Shown here: one piece after another, positions 43,301 through 52,922 of the stretch
How the letters are laid out: every line of letters starts with the position of its first letter
Numbering within the stretch: position 1 is the stretch's first letter
Notes under the pieces: generated by a model
Told to the model about the DNA's origin: nothing
The model's database searches: none
Seen by the model: the letters and a program-made list of their open reading frames with translations, nothing else
NCBI GenBank assembly: GCA_937952135.1
Contig: CALFYL010000110.1
Span: 33,487 to 97,486 of the forward strand
DNA: 64,000 nucleotides
Source: an uncultured Planctomycetia bacterium
GTDB lineage: Bacteria > Planctomycetota > UBA1135 > GCA-002686595
Direction of reading: 5' to 3'
Program-made: the position numbers and the translations under genes

Positions 43301-46300
43301 CTCGGGAACGTGCTCGTGTCGAGCGGCGAGGCGCCGATCCTCACCCTGCAGCCCGGCGCGAGGTTGCGCATGGCGGCTGGAGTCGCGCTCACGATCGGCG
43401 GCAACACGTCGACCGGACCCGGCGGGCTCCACGCAGTGGGTACGGCGGCTCAGAAGATCCTGTTCACGTCGAGCTCGTCGACGCCGGCGCCCGGTGCGTG
43501 GGCGCGGCTGCTCTTCGACGATTTCGCGTTGCCGACTTCGCGGCTCGAGCACGCGATCGTCGAGTACGCCGGCGCCACGGCGTCGGTCGGCGCGCTGTAC
43601 GTCGACGGCTGCGCGCCGACGATCGTCGACACGCTGGTTCGAGAGAGCCAGCTGGACGGCGTCCACGTCGGCGGAGCGGCCGCGGCGGCGTTCGAGCGCG
43701 TGACGGTCGACGCTTGCGGGCGGCACGGAGTGCAGATCGCCGGCGCGAGCAGCTCGACCTTCGACGCGCTCGCGCTCTCCAATTCGGCGAACTACGGCTT
43801 CTACGTCGCGTCGGCGACCTCGTCCGGCGCGCTGACGAACAGTGCGATCGAGCGCGGCGTGTTCTTCGCGGGGGTGAGCACGATGGCGGTCTCGGGGAAC
43901 ACGATCTCCGACTACCACGCCTGGCCGACGCGCATCGCGGCGCGGCACGTTCCAGCGTTCCTCTCCTCGAACACTTTGAACGGCGTGGTCGCGGGCTCGA
44001 GCGCGCTCGAGATCCTGGCCGACACGGTCTCGCAGAGCGCGCTGTGGCCTGCGCGCGGCCTGCGCTACGTGTTCGTCGGCGCGGTCACGGTGGCGGGGCC
44101 GAACGCTCCGACGCTGACCTTGGCGTCCGGGGCGGAGCTGCGTTTCCGCTCGTCGACCGGGCTGACGATCGGCGCCTCCGGTCAGCCCGCGACGCTTCTC
44201 GCGCTCGGCTCCAGCGGCGCTCCGATCCGCTTCACGACCGACAACGCGGCGCCGGCGCCGGGACAGTGGACCGGTGTCCACCTCCTCAACGCGACGAGCG
44301 CGACGCGCATCGAGCGCTGCACGATCGAGTTCGGCGGACAAGGCAGCAACGCCTCCAATCTGCGCATCGCGGCTTCGCAGCCGCAGATCTTCCGCTGCAC
44401 GATCCGCGACTCCTCGACGGCGGGGATCGCCGTCGCCGCTGGGGCGCCGTTGGTCGAGCACAACTCGATCACTGCGAATGCGACGGGCATCCTCGTCGGA
44501 AGCGGCGCTTCCACCGCAACGCGGATCGCGAACAACGACGTCGCGGGCAACTCGGCCGCGGGCCTCGCGTGCTCGCTCGCCGTCGGAGTGGACGCGCGCT
44601 TGAACTACTGGGGCGCGAGCAGCGGTCCCGGCGGCACGGCGTCGGGCGCGGGCGACGCGATCAGCGGCTTCGTGGTGTTCGAGCCCTGGCTCGCCACGGC
44701 GAACGATCCCGACCGAGGCTGGCTCGACGGAGCGTTCACGCCCAAGTCGTTCTCACCGGCCGGCGGCGCGAGCACGCTCTACGCGGCGCTCGGGCAAGCT
44801 TCGAACTGGCAGGTGTCGCTCTTCGATTCGACCTCGACGCTGGTGCGGACCTTCTCCGGCTCGGGCGTGCAGGTCGACGTCGATTGGATCGGCGACGACG
44901 CGCTCGGGACCGCGCTCGCGAACGGCGCCTACGAGTGCCGCGTGGCCGCGCAAGCCCTCGCCGGCGGCGTGTATCCCACGCTCGTGGGGACGTTGACGCT
45001 CGACGACACGCTGCCCATCGCCAGGATCTCCTCGCCCGATCCGGACCAGTTCATCACCGGACTCGTGCCGGTGCTCGGAACGGCCTCCGGAGCGACGTTC
45101 ACGAGCTACACACTGCAGTTCGGCGCGGGCTTCAACCCGGGAACGTGGACGAGCTTCGGCAGCAGTACGAGCCCCGTGGTCAACGGAACGCTGGGCTCGT
45201 GGAACATACCGGTCTCGCAGAACAGCGCGGTCTACTCGATTCGCTTGCTCGTCAACCTGTCGAGCGGACCCAGCGTGGAGCACCGGGTGTTCACGCGCCT
45301 CTTGAAGGTGATCTCCGTGAGCGGCGCGCCGACGACGATCTCGCCCAACGGTGACGGCGTGAACGACGCGGCCAGCCTGAACGCGACGCTCGCCAACACG
45401 AGCGCGTGGGAGCTCGACGTGCTCGCGCCGGGCGGCGCGGTCGTGCGCCAGTTCGCGGGTGTGGGGATCGCGCCGTCGGTGCTCTGGGACGGCTTCGACG
45501 GAATGGGGGCGCCGCTGCCCGATGGCAGCTACAGCTACACGTTCCGCGCGTTGTCGCCGCCCACGGGCGCCGTCGCGAGCGCGAGCTCGAGCGTGGCGAT
45601 CAAGATCGACGTCACGCCGCCGACGGTGGTCGTCGCGGATCCGGTGCGGCAGCAGACCCTCGTGTCCGGGCAGACCTACACCGTCCGCGGCGCCGCCAGC
45701 GACGCGAACTTCGCCAACTACACGCTGTCGATCGGCGCGGGAGTCCCCGCCGGGAGTTTCACGCAGCTTGCGAGCAGCACGACGCCGGTGAGCGGTGTTC
45801 CGCCGGCGGACGTGCTCGGGAGCTTGGCGGTCCAGGGCTACGCGCCGGGTCTCTACACGCTGCGTTTGAGCGCAACCGACAGCGGCGGCAACGTCGCGAG
45901 CGTTCTGCGCGCGATCGAGCTCGACCACCTCACCTTTGCGGACGTCTACGCCTTGCCCGAACAGCTCGATGTCGCCGCGGGCGACGTCGGCGTCGTGTAC
46001 TTCACGCTGAATCGCCCCGCGGACGTCGTGTGCCGGATCCACGCCTGGCCGGGCAACACGCTGGTCCGAACACTGACCGCGCCCGCAAGCCCCGCCGGCG
46101 AAAACTCGCTGACCTGGGACGGGCGCGACGAGCTCGGGCAGTTCGCATCGCTCTACAAGGCGAACTACGTGACGCTCAGTGCGAGCGACGGATTCGGCCG
46201 CGACGGGAGCTTCAACAGCAACGTGTCGCCCTTGCCGTATCCGCTCGGTTCGTGGGGCGCGACGAACGTCGTCACCGCGGGTTTCGATCCGCACCGCAAC

Positions 46301-46849
46301 GACGAGGTGCGCGTCGAATACAGCGTCAACGGCTGGCTGTCGTCGAACATCTGGGCCCAGGGCGCCGGGATGAACCGCGCGCTGAGTCCTTTCGGCGTCT
46401 TCCCGCCCGGACCGCACGTGGAGTTCTGGGACGGCCGCAACCAGGCCGGCGCCGTGCACGCGGGCTCGTTCCAGTTCTACTTCGGCGTTCCGGCGACGGT
46501 CCCGGGGTACTCGTTCTTCCTGGATCGACCCGCGGTGCGCTTCGACAATTTCCGCGCCGAGGCGTACGTGATCCAGCCGCTGTTCGGCGAGGTGTCGCGT
46601 CTCGAGTTCGAGCTCAGCGCGCCGTCGACCGTGAATGCGAGCGTGCGCGATCCGAACGGCAACCACGTGCGCACGCTGCTGAGCAGCGCTGCCCTGCCTG
46701 CGGGCGCGCACTCGCTCGAGTGGGACGGCCGCACGGCGCTCGGCGACGTGGTCGCCATCGAAGGTCAGTACCGAATCGTTCTCGACGCACTCGATCCGGT
46801 CACGGGGCTCAGCTTCCAGCGCGTCGGGGTGGTCACGATCTATCAATGA
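40328..46849 (+). CDS. Giant secreted beta-helix protein with tandem modules and FlgD-like Ig domains
   Basis: 2173 residues. The start ATG has GGGGAG eight bases upstream (40315-40320). A signal peptide (about 1-20) ends in the AHA site. The chain then repeats a module of about 250 residues at least four times, with partial copies at both ends; marker tryptophan codons lie at 40997, 41741, 42512, 43270 and 44044, a spacing of 744-774 bases. Each module carries right-handed beta-helix type strands (for example VGASGQEIVFTSDQP) and NYGVFVSSSTAGG-like turns. From about residue 1475 five FlgD-Ig-like domains follow with the WDGRDELG type motif (WDG near each). It is likely an exported adhesin or scaffold. 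The stop overlaps the next start by four bases. Confidence 0.8.
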   Translation: MNAALRWFASVSMLSAAAHATDVGGTLTTNTTWTAAGSPYVVTTSVTVSSGATLTIEPGVVVRFRLGTGLTLGTSTSTGVLVANGASGAPIVFRADQPVPAPDFWNGILFTNSTLASQMRHCVVEDAGRGANDAGVRVNSGLATLSDCIVRRCAGYGIYIGAGTARPDLTNLTADSNTSHPLHIDISNWPANVGGLTFVSNGQQSLELGGGTLSSDASLLPLAWPYVVASTITVQGPLAPTLTVPPAAVLRFRASAALSVGVSALGRLSAVGASGQEIVFTSDQPTSAPGGYPGVRLGDFTLATSELRHCRIEFAGQGATPALEINACDPTVAQSEIRQCLQDGVAIINASPTLQSLSTEATGRYGVLLSGAAAPAISALSVTSPANYGVFVSSSTAGGSLSGSAIENGIHFTGLTSLVASGNTFSNYHAFPTRIEAQSVGPFLADNTLLGVQPGASVLEVLADTVVTSATWPNLGLQYVLLGSVSVTGPTTPELTLAAGVTLRFAAASALTIGSSSIATSGRLTAVGTPAQRITFTANTPNPVAGWWGRILFDDTASSASLMEHCDIEYAGAVSSVASLYVDVSSPTLRNIAVRSSLLDGVLLNQSSATLQNVIVDTCARYGVQLTGAANATLDNLSILNPTNYGVFVNTTTASGSLANSDVANGILFSGASAMSVSANVFRNYDGFPARLSADRVGPFLAANTLDGVVPGSSRLEVTAAAVAQSATWPSLGVTYAMLGNVSVSGSNRPTLTIAAGARIAFNTGFSLSVGTPQPGALVAVGTSSTPITFTSNQASPVAGAWNSVRFEAATLPSSRLEHCRIEYGGSVDSALHVNGGAPTVSNCEISNSLFDGLRLRAGTLATVEDTQIATVGRYGVFIDGATAANVRRITVTGSANYGVFVSSSTAGGLLEASDISSGLTFTGVSTLSLVGNTIRDYAAFPTRIGANSCGEFLANNTLVGVAPGVSTLELIGQTVTRSAVWPSLGLDYVLLGNVLVSSGEAPILTLQPGARLRMAAGVALTIGGNTSTGPGGLHAVGTAAQKILFTSSSSTPAPGAWARLLFDDFALPTSRLEHAIVEYAGATASVGALYVDGCAPTIVDTLVRESQLDGVHVGGAAAAAFERVTVDACGRHGVQIAGASSSTFDALALSNSANYGFYVASATSSGALTNSAIERGVFFAGVSTMAVSGNTISDYHAWPTRIAARHVPAFLSSNTLNGVVAGSSALEILADTVSQSALWPARGLRYVFVGAVTVAGPNAPTLTLASGAELRFRSSTGLTIGASGQPATLLALGSSGAPIRFTTDNAAPAPGQWTGVHLLNATSATRIERCTIEFGGQGSNASNLRIAASQPQIFRCTIRDSSTAGIAVAAGAPLVEHNSITANATGILVGSGASTATRIANNDVAGNSAAGLACSLAVGVDARLNYWGASSGPGGTASGAGDAISGFVVFEPWLATANDPDRGWLDGAFTPKSFSPAGGASTLYAALGQASNWQVSLFDSTSTLVRTFSGSGVQVDVDWIGDDALGTALANGAYECRVAAQALAGGVYPTLVGTLTLDDTLPIARISSPDPDQFITGLVPVLGTASGATFTSYTLQFGAGFNPGTWTSFGSSTSPVVNGTLGSWNIPVSQNSAVYSIRLLVNLSSGPSVEHRVFTRLLKVISVSGAPTTISPNGDGVNDAASLNATLANTSAWELDVLAPGGAVVRQFAGVGIAPSVLWDGFDGMGAPLPDGSYSYTFRALSPPTGAVASASSSVAIKIDVTPPTVVVADPVRQQTLVSGQTYTVRGAASDANFANYTLSIGAGVPAGSFTQLASSTTPVSGVPPADVLGSLAVQGYAPGLYTLRLSATDSGGNVASVLRAIELDHLTFADVYALPEQLDVAAGDVGVVYFTLNRPADVVCRIHAWPGNTLVRTLTAPASPAGENSLTWDGRDELGQFASLYKANYVTLSASDGFGRDGSFNSNVSPLPYPLGSWGATNVVTAGFDPHRNDEVRVEYSVNGWLSSNIWAQGAGMNRALSPFGVFPPGPHVEFWDGRNQAGAVHAGSFQFYFGVPATVPGYSFFLDRPAVRFDNFRAEAYVIQPLFGEVSRLEFELSAPSTVNASVRDPNGNHVRTLLSSAALPAGAHSLEWDGRTALGDVVAIEGQYRIVLDALDPVTGLSFQRVGVVTIYQ

Positions 46850-48876
46850 AGCTGCTGCTGTCGTCCTTTGTCCTGCTCGCGGCGAACGCCGGCTTCGTCC
46901 GGGCGCAGACCCTGGTTCACCCCGGCGCGCGAACCGGCGCCCTCGGCGAAGCGTCGTTCTCGGGCGAGCTCCTCTACACGCGGGCGAGCGAGGGCACGTG
47001 GCAGATCTGGCTGCGCGACCTCGACACGGGCGACGATCGGCAGCTCACCCACACACAGGGCGACAAGCGTTATCCGTGCTGGACCCACGACGGCCGCGTC
47101 GCGTACCAATCGGTGAACCAGGAGTGCTGGGTGCTCGGCGACGGGGACGAAGCGCCCCAACCCGTGCTGCAGGAAGTGTGGCCCGTGCGCGACGTGGTGT
47201 GGTCTCCGACGGGATCGCGCATCGCTTATGCGCGCATTCGCACCGACGTCATCGACGCGGCGAACGTCTTCACGGCGAACCTCGATGGCTCGGACCGCCG
47301 CGCGCTGACGAACGACCCGGGGATCCAGTACACGCCGAGCTGGTCGGCCGACGGCGCGCGGATCGCCTTCGTGAGCGGCGATGGCTGGGGCACCTACGAC
47401 GTGTGGACGATGCGCGCCGACGGTAGCGAGTTGCGTCGACTGCCGTGGGACCAGACCCACGAGTTCCTTCCGAGTTGGTCGCCCGACGGCGGGCGGCTGG
47501 CGCTGGCTTCGGATCGCACCGGGGACTTCGAGATCTGGGTCGCGGCGCCGGACGGAAGCGAGTCGGCCCGACTCACGCACCGCGCCGGGCTCGACACGCG
47601 GCCCGTTTGGTCGCCCGACGGAGCGTGGATCGCGTTCACGCGCTCACTGGGCGGCGAGGTCGAGATCGCCGCCGTGCGTGCGGACGGGTCGAGTGAGGCG
47701 CAGACCCTCGTTCGCGCGCGCCACGGTGCGCGCGACCCGGCGTGGCGCAGGAAGCGTGGCGCGGCGTCGGAGAGAGGCGTGGCTGCGTTGAACGGCGAGA
47801 CGGTCTCGAATGGCGAAGCGACGTCGAAGGCCGCCTCGGCGGCGCTCGAGCCGCTGTTCGTGCGCGAAGCCGCGGCGAGCCGCAAGACCCTGGACACGAG
47901 CACGGGCGAGAGCGTCGCGCTCAGCTTCAGCACTTCGCACGCGGGTCGAATCCTGGTCGACATCGTGGACGAGTCCGGCGACGTCGTTCGCCGGTTGCGC
48001 ACCGACCGCGCGCCCGCGGGGGCGCAGTCGTTCGCGTGGGACGGCCGCGACGGAGCGGGCGAGCTCGCGCTGTCGGGCGTCTATCGCTACGTGGTGCAAC
48101 TCGACGACGAGGCGGGACGCAAGGCGGTCTTCGATCCCGCGCAGGAGCCTTGGGGCGAAGAGTTGCGCCCCGAACGATTCGAGCACGACGTGGAGAGCGG
48201 AGTGCTCTCGTGGCACATGCCGAAGGCCGGTTTCGCGCGCGTGAGAGTCGCGCTGCGCAACTTTCCCTTGCTCGCGACACTCCTCGACTGGGCGCCGCTC
48301 GAGGCTGGCCCGCAACAAGTGCGGTGGGATGGCTTCGACGAGTCGAGCCGCGTCGATCTGCGCCAGCATCCGGCGCTCTGGATCACGCTCGAGCTGTACG
48401 GCATGCCCGACAACGCGCTGATCGTGCGCTCGCCGGCCAAGAAGCCCGCCGCGAGCGCCGCCGTCGAAGCGGGTTCGACCCTCGTGCGCCGCGCGCCGCT
48501 CATCGGCGGCCCACAGGCCTACCGCGAGGCGCGCAAGCCGCGCGAGCTCATGCTGGCGCCGCGCGTCGACCTCGAGTTCCTCGGTGCGATCGACCTCGAC
48601 GCCGCGGGTCGCGAGATCGTCAGCGGTGTCACGCCCGTGCGCGTGACCGTCGATCCGCGCGACGTCGCCAGCCTCACCGACGCGATGTTCGAGGTCGCGT
48701 TGTACGTCGACCTGAACTTCTTCTTCGAGGAAGAGGAGTCGACGACTCCGCTCACCTACCTGTGGGACACGAGCGAGCTCACGCCAGGTCCGCACGTCTT
48801 GACAGTCAACGTCTTCAGCTACGACGGCCGCATCGGAACGCTCACCCGTTCCGTGATCGTGGGAGAACCCAGATGA
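46846..48876 (+). CDS. Exported TolB-like beta-propeller protein with FlgD-type Ig domain
   Basis: 676 residues with a signal peptide (MKLLLSSFVLLAANAGFVRA). Residues about 30-300 contain five or six PD40/TolB-type blades, each with a WSPDG-like motif (TPSWSADGARIAF, LPSWSPDGGRLAL, RPVWSPDGAWIAF). A linker follows, then an FlgD-like Ig fold with SFAWDGRDGAGELALSGVY near 395-410. The last 80 residues resemble a further Ig domain. The ATG overlaps the giant gene's stop, and its own stop overlaps the RHS start, both by four bases. A periplasmic or surface protein-binding role is likely. Confidence 0.78.
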   Translation: MKLLLSSFVLLAANAGFVRAQTLVHPGARTGALGEASFSGELLYTRASEGTWQIWLRDLDTGDDRQLTHTQGDKRYPCWTHDGRVAYQSVNQECWVLGDGDEAPQPVLQEVWPVRDVVWSPTGSRIAYARIRTDVIDAANVFTANLDGSDRRALTNDPGIQYTPSWSADGARIAFVSGDGWGTYDVWTMRADGSELRRLPWDQTHEFLPSWSPDGGRLALASDRTGDFEIWVAAPDGSESARLTHRAGLDTRPVWSPDGAWIAFTRSLGGEVEIAAVRADGSSEAQTLVRARHGARDPAWRRKRGAASERGVAALNGETVSNGEATSKAASAALEPLFVREAAASRKTLDTSTGESVALSFSTSHAGRILVDIVDESGDVVRRLRTDRAPAGAQSFAWDGRDGAGELALSGVYRYVVQLDDEAGRKAVFDPAQEPWGEELRPERFEHDVESGVLSWHMPKAGFARVRVALRNFPLLATLLDWAPLEAGPQQVRWDGFDESSRVDLRQHPALWITLELYGMPDNALIVRSPAKKPAASAAVEAGSTLVRRAPLIGGPQAYREARKPRELMLAPRVDLEFLGAIDLDAAGREIVSGVTPVRVTVDPRDVASLTDAMFEVALYVDLNFFFEEEESTTPLTYLWDTSELTPGPHVLTVNVFSYDGRIGTLTRSVIVGEPR

Positions 48877-51800
48877 AGCGCCCCAGCCCCCCGCGTTCGC
48901 ACCTCCGCAGTCTCGCGGCCCTGTTCGCCGCCGCGCTCCTGGCGTCCGCGGGCGCCGCGAGCGCGGCGCACGACTTCTTCACCGGGTCCGGCTCGTCGCC
49001 GAACGGGCCCGGCGACCCCGGTGACGACGACGGTTGTCCGGACGGACCGAACGCCGGCGACCCCGTGATGCTGTTCGCGGGCGACTTCGTCGAGGAACGC
49101 GTGGACGTGTTCTTGCCCGGGCGCATGCTCGACGTGCGCGCCGCGTTCACCTACCGCTCGCGCAGCGACTTCAACGGACCGTACGGCTACGGCTGGGACA
49201 TGTCGTTCCATCGGCGCATCAAGAAGCTCGACAACGGCGATGCGGTGCTGCTCACGGGCGCCAACCGAACGGGCGAGTTCGGCTTCAACGGCGCCACGTA
49301 CACCAACCCGGCGCGCTTCCAAGGCGGGCTGGTGCAGAACGTCGACGGCTCCTTCGTCCTGTCCCTGCCCGACGGCGGCAGCGAAGAGTTCGACGTCAAC
49401 GGCAACCTGTCGCGCAAGGTCGATCGAAACGGCAACGCGCTGCTGTTCTTCTACACCGCGGCGCCGCAGCCGATCTCCGGCCGCTCGGCGTACTTCGTGA
49501 ACCAGACTGTCGGCGTCGTGGCGCGCGAGTACTTGCTGCTTGCGATCACGGACACGATCGGGCGCACCCTGAATTTCGAGTACGGCGCCGACAACCGCTT
49601 GTCGGAGATCGAGTGGGGCGGCCGGCGAGTCCGCTACACCTACGACGCATCCGGCTCGGGCGATCTGGTGGAAGTGCGCTACCCCGCCACGGCGGAGCAT
49701 CCCGCGGGCTCGACGCTGAGCTACGGCTACGACTCGCAGCACAACCTGGTCTCGATCGCCGACGGCAACTCGGTCGAGTACCTCACGAACCAGTACAACG
49801 CGGCGGATCGAGTGATCCAGCAGGTGTTCGGCGGCGAGGTTTGGACCTTCGCGTACGGAGTCGACGGAGGCGGCGCGCCGCGGACCACGGTGACCGACCC
49901 GCGCGGCGTCGTGACGCAGACCACGTTCAACACGCTCGGGCTGGCGACGCGCATGGAGGTGTTCACCGACGGCATCCCGGCCGGCGAGCCGAGTTCCTAC
50001 GTGACGACGTATGAATACGACGCGAACGGGTGGCTGATTCGCGAGGTCAGCCCGCGCGGCGCGGCGAGCGAGTACAGCTACTCCGCGAGCGGGAAGTTGA
50101 TCGAGTCTCGGCGTAAGCGCATCGGCGCGGCGCCGTTCACTCCCAGTCCCGACGACCTGGTGACGACCTTCACGCAGGAGCCGCTGTTCGACTTCACGAA
50201 ATCCACAGTCGATCCGCGCGGCTCGACGATCACGTACACGTACGACTACGAGCTCGGCGAACCGGCGCGCGGAAACCTGCGCAAGATCACGTACCCCGCG
50301 ATCGCCGGCGCGACGATCGAGACCGAGATCACCTACAACGCGTTCGGACAGGTGCTCTCGGTCACCGACCCGAACGGGAACGTGCTTCGCAAGACGTACG
50401 ACCCGACCTCCGGCTACCTCGTGAGCGAGACGAGCGGTTTCGGAACGCCCCAGGCGGCGACGGCGCAGTACACCTACGACGTGTTCGGGAACGTGCTCAC
50501 GATCACGGATCCCAACCAACGCACCGCAACGCTGCACTACGACGAGCGCGACCGCGTGGTGCGGGTCGTTTCGCCGCTCGGGTTCACCGCGCACTATCGC
50601 TTCGATCTGGCGGGCAATCTGCTGCAGGTCGACAACGCGGCGAAGGTCAACGCTCCGAGCCAGCCTCCGGCGCTCGGCGCCATCGACACGACCGACGCGT
50701 GGGAGTCGACGGGCTACGCGTACGACTCGCGCGGACGCGTGACGGCGGTGCGTGACGACCGCGGCGCGACGACGAGCTACACCTACGACGCTCTGGACCA
50801 GCGAACGAGCGAGACCGACCCGAACTCGCGCACCGAGACCTACGTGTACGACGAACGCGGCCTGACTTGGCGCATCGTCGACGCCCGAGCCACCCCGGGC
50901 GTCACCGAACTGCGCTACGACGCCGACGGCAACCTGACGCAGCTCATCGACCCGCGGAACTCCGTCACCACGCACCAGGTCGACGACTTCGGTCGACCGG
51001 TACGCATGACCTATCCCGACGGGTCGTTCGAGCAGTTCGGCTTCGACCGCAACGGCAATCTGACGTCGCGCGTCACGCCGGGCGGCAGCGCGATCTCGTA
51101 CGCCTACGACGCGCTGAACCGATTGACGAGCAAGTCGACTCCGAGCGAGACCACGAACTACAGCTACGACCCCGGCAGCCGCCTCGTCACGGCGAGCGAC
51201 GACGACTCGACGATCCAGTTCGCGTACGACGCGCTCGACCGCGTGACCAGCACCAGCACCACGCTTCCAGGCCTCTCGCCGTACGTCGTGGGTTACACCT
51301 ACGACCTCGGCGGCAACCGCACGAACCTGCACTACCCCGACGGATTCGACCTGCCGTCGACGTACGACGTCCAGAACCGTCTCGTGACCCTGGGCAACGT
51401 CGTGAGGTACAGCCACGATCCCCTGGACCAGCGCGTGCTCCGCGACAGCGGCCGCGCGCTGCAGACGAGCTACGCCTTCGACTCCTCGGGCCGATTGAAG
51501 TCGATGTCGCACAGCAGCGGCGCCGGTCGCGTCGAGTCGCTGGCCTACACCTACGACAACGGGTTCCAGCGACTCTCGCACAAGGACCGCTTCGGGAGGC
51601 ACGACTACACCTACGACGAGATCGACCAGTTGACGGCGGTCGCGCGCCCCGCGGGATTCCCGCGGCCGTCGACGAACTACGCCTACGACCTGGCCGGCAA
51701 TCGAACGTCCGTGAGCGCGGGCGTCGGCGCCGGGAGCTACACCGCGAACGCGCTGAACCAGTACACGTCAGCGGCGGGCGCGACTCCCACGTACGACGGC

Positions 51801-52922
51801 GACGGCAACCTCGCGAGCGACGGCGCGCGCACCTACACGTACGACGAAGAGAACCGCTTGATCGGAGCGAGCGGCGCGTTCGGCTCGGTGAGCTACGCCT
51901 ACGACGCGTTGAACCGCCGCGTGTCGCGGACGCTCAACGGAGTGACGACGTACTTCTTGTACGACCGCGCCGACTTGATCCACGAACTCGACGCGAGCGG
52001 TGGGTTCCAGGCGCGCTACATCCACGGCGCCGATTTGAGCGAGCTCGTCGCGATGGACCGCGGCGGCCAGCGCTATTTCTACGCCCTGGACGCGTTGAAC
52101 TCCGTCGTCGCGCTGACCGACACGCTCGGCAACGTCGTCGAGCGCTACGCCTACGACGCCTTCGGCCAGCCGAGCATCGCCGACGCGTCCGGCGCGCCGC
52201 TCGCGGCCTCCGCGGTCGGCAATCGCTTCATGTTCTCCGGGCTCGAGTTCGACGGCGAAACCGGGCTGATCCACGCGCGCTACCGCGACCTCGATCCGCG
52301 CACCGGCCGCTTCCTGCAACGCGACCCCGCGGGCTATGTCCCCGACTTCAACCTCTACCGCTACGTCTCGAACAGTCCGCTGGCCTTCATCGACCCATGG
52401 GGGCTTTCGAAGGGCGTCGGACAGCCGGGTTTCCTCGAAGGCATGATCCCCGTGTGGGGCTCGGCGCGCGCTGCGGTCGACGACTTCCAGAACGGCCGCT
52501 GGGGCTGGGGCTTGTTCAACACGGCGATGGCCCTCACGGATCTGATCCCGGGCAAGTCGCTGGTCGGCGCGGCGGCGAAGGGCGTGCTCTGGAAGACCGG
52601 GAGCCACACGTGGAAGGCGACGCGTTCGTGGCTCGGACGCCGCGGTTACGCGCGCGCCGGACAGGAAGTGCACCACTGGTTGATCCCGCGGAATCAATGG
52701 GGTCGCCGAGTGCCCGACTGGATCAAGAACCAGCCGTGGAACCTGATGCCGATGCCGAGCCGTGCTTGGCACAATGCGATCGAAGGAAAGGGGCCCAACG
52801 CGTTCGGACCGCTCGGGCGGCTCTGGCACGGATCGCCGGCCTGGGCGCGTGCGACGGGCATCTCGGCGGCGGGCAAGGCCATCAATGGCGGAAGGGATAC
52901 GAGTGGAGCCGGCTGCGATTAA
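48873..52922 (+). CDS. Sec-exported RHS/YD-repeat protein with a C-terminal HH-motif toxin-like tip
   Basis: 1349 residues. A signal peptide (about 1-31) is followed by an acidic Gly/Pro segment, a DUF6531-like start (GDPVMLFAGDFVEERVDVF) and many YD repeats (YTYDALDQ, YAYDALNR, YSYDPGSR). The RHS core (about 1127-1176) has the ARYRDLDPRTGRFLQRDP motif and ends with DPWGL, the usual processing site. The final 170 residues are unlike the core. They contain EVHHWLIP with the HH pair at 1267-1268, then NQWGRRVPDWIKNQPWN, which resembles HNH/EndoVII-type nuclease toxins. The fold assignment is inference. The ATG overlaps the TolB-like gene, and the 3' end overlaps the small downstream gene. Confidence 0.85.
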   Translation: MKRPSPPRSHLRSLAALFAAALLASAGAASAAHDFFTGSGSSPNGPGDPGDDDGCPDGPNAGDPVMLFAGDFVEERVDVFLPGRMLDVRAAFTYRSRSDFNGPYGYGWDMSFHRRIKKLDNGDAVLLTGANRTGEFGFNGATYTNPARFQGGLVQNVDGSFVLSLPDGGSEEFDVNGNLSRKVDRNGNALLFFYTAAPQPISGRSAYFVNQTVGVVAREYLLLAITDTIGRTLNFEYGADNRLSEIEWGGRRVRYTYDASGSGDLVEVRYPATAEHPAGSTLSYGYDSQHNLVSIADGNSVEYLTNQYNAADRVIQQVFGGEVWTFAYGVDGGGAPRTTVTDPRGVVTQTTFNTLGLATRMEVFTDGIPAGEPSSYVTTYEYDANGWLIREVSPRGAASEYSYSASGKLIESRRKRIGAAPFTPSPDDLVTTFTQEPLFDFTKSTVDPRGSTITYTYDYELGEPARGNLRKITYPAIAGATIETEITYNAFGQVLSVTDPNGNVLRKTYDPTSGYLVSETSGFGTPQAATAQYTYDVFGNVLTITDPNQRTATLHYDERDRVVRVVSPLGFTAHYRFDLAGNLLQVDNAAKVNAPSQPPALGAIDTTDAWESTGYAYDSRGRVTAVRDDRGATTSYTYDALDQRTSETDPNSRTETYVYDERGLTWRIVDARATPGVTELRYDADGNLTQLIDPRNSVTTHQVDDFGRPVRMTYPDGSFEQFGFDRNGNLTSRVTPGGSAISYAYDALNRLTSKSTPSETTNYSYDPGSRLVTASDDDSTIQFAYDALDRVTSTSTTLPGLSPYVVGYTYDLGGNRTNLHYPDGFDLPSTYDVQNRLVTLGNVVRYSHDPLDQRVLRDSGRALQTSYAFDSSGRLKSMSHSSGAGRVESLAYTYDNGFQRLSHKDRFGRHDYTYDEIDQLTAVARPAGFPRPSTNYAYDLAGNRTSVSAGVGAGSYTANALNQYTSAAGATPTYDGDGNLASDGARTYTYDEENRLIGASGAFGSVSYAYDALNRRVSRTLNGVTTYFLYDRADLIHELDASGGFQARYIHGADLSELVAMDRGGQRYFYALDALNSVVALTDTLGNVVERYAYDAFGQPSIADASGAPLAASAVGNRFMFSGLEFDGETGLIHARYRDLDPRTGRFLQRDPAGYVPDFNLYRYVSNSPLAFIDPWGLSKGVGQPGFLEGMIPVWGSARAAVDDFQNGRWGWGLFNTAMALTDLIPGKSLVGAAAKGVLWKTGSHTWKATRSWLGRRGYARAGQEVHHWLIPRNQWGRRVPDWIKNQPWNLMPMPSRAWHNAIEGKGPNAFGPLGRLWHGSPAWARATGISAAGKAINGGRDTSGAGCD

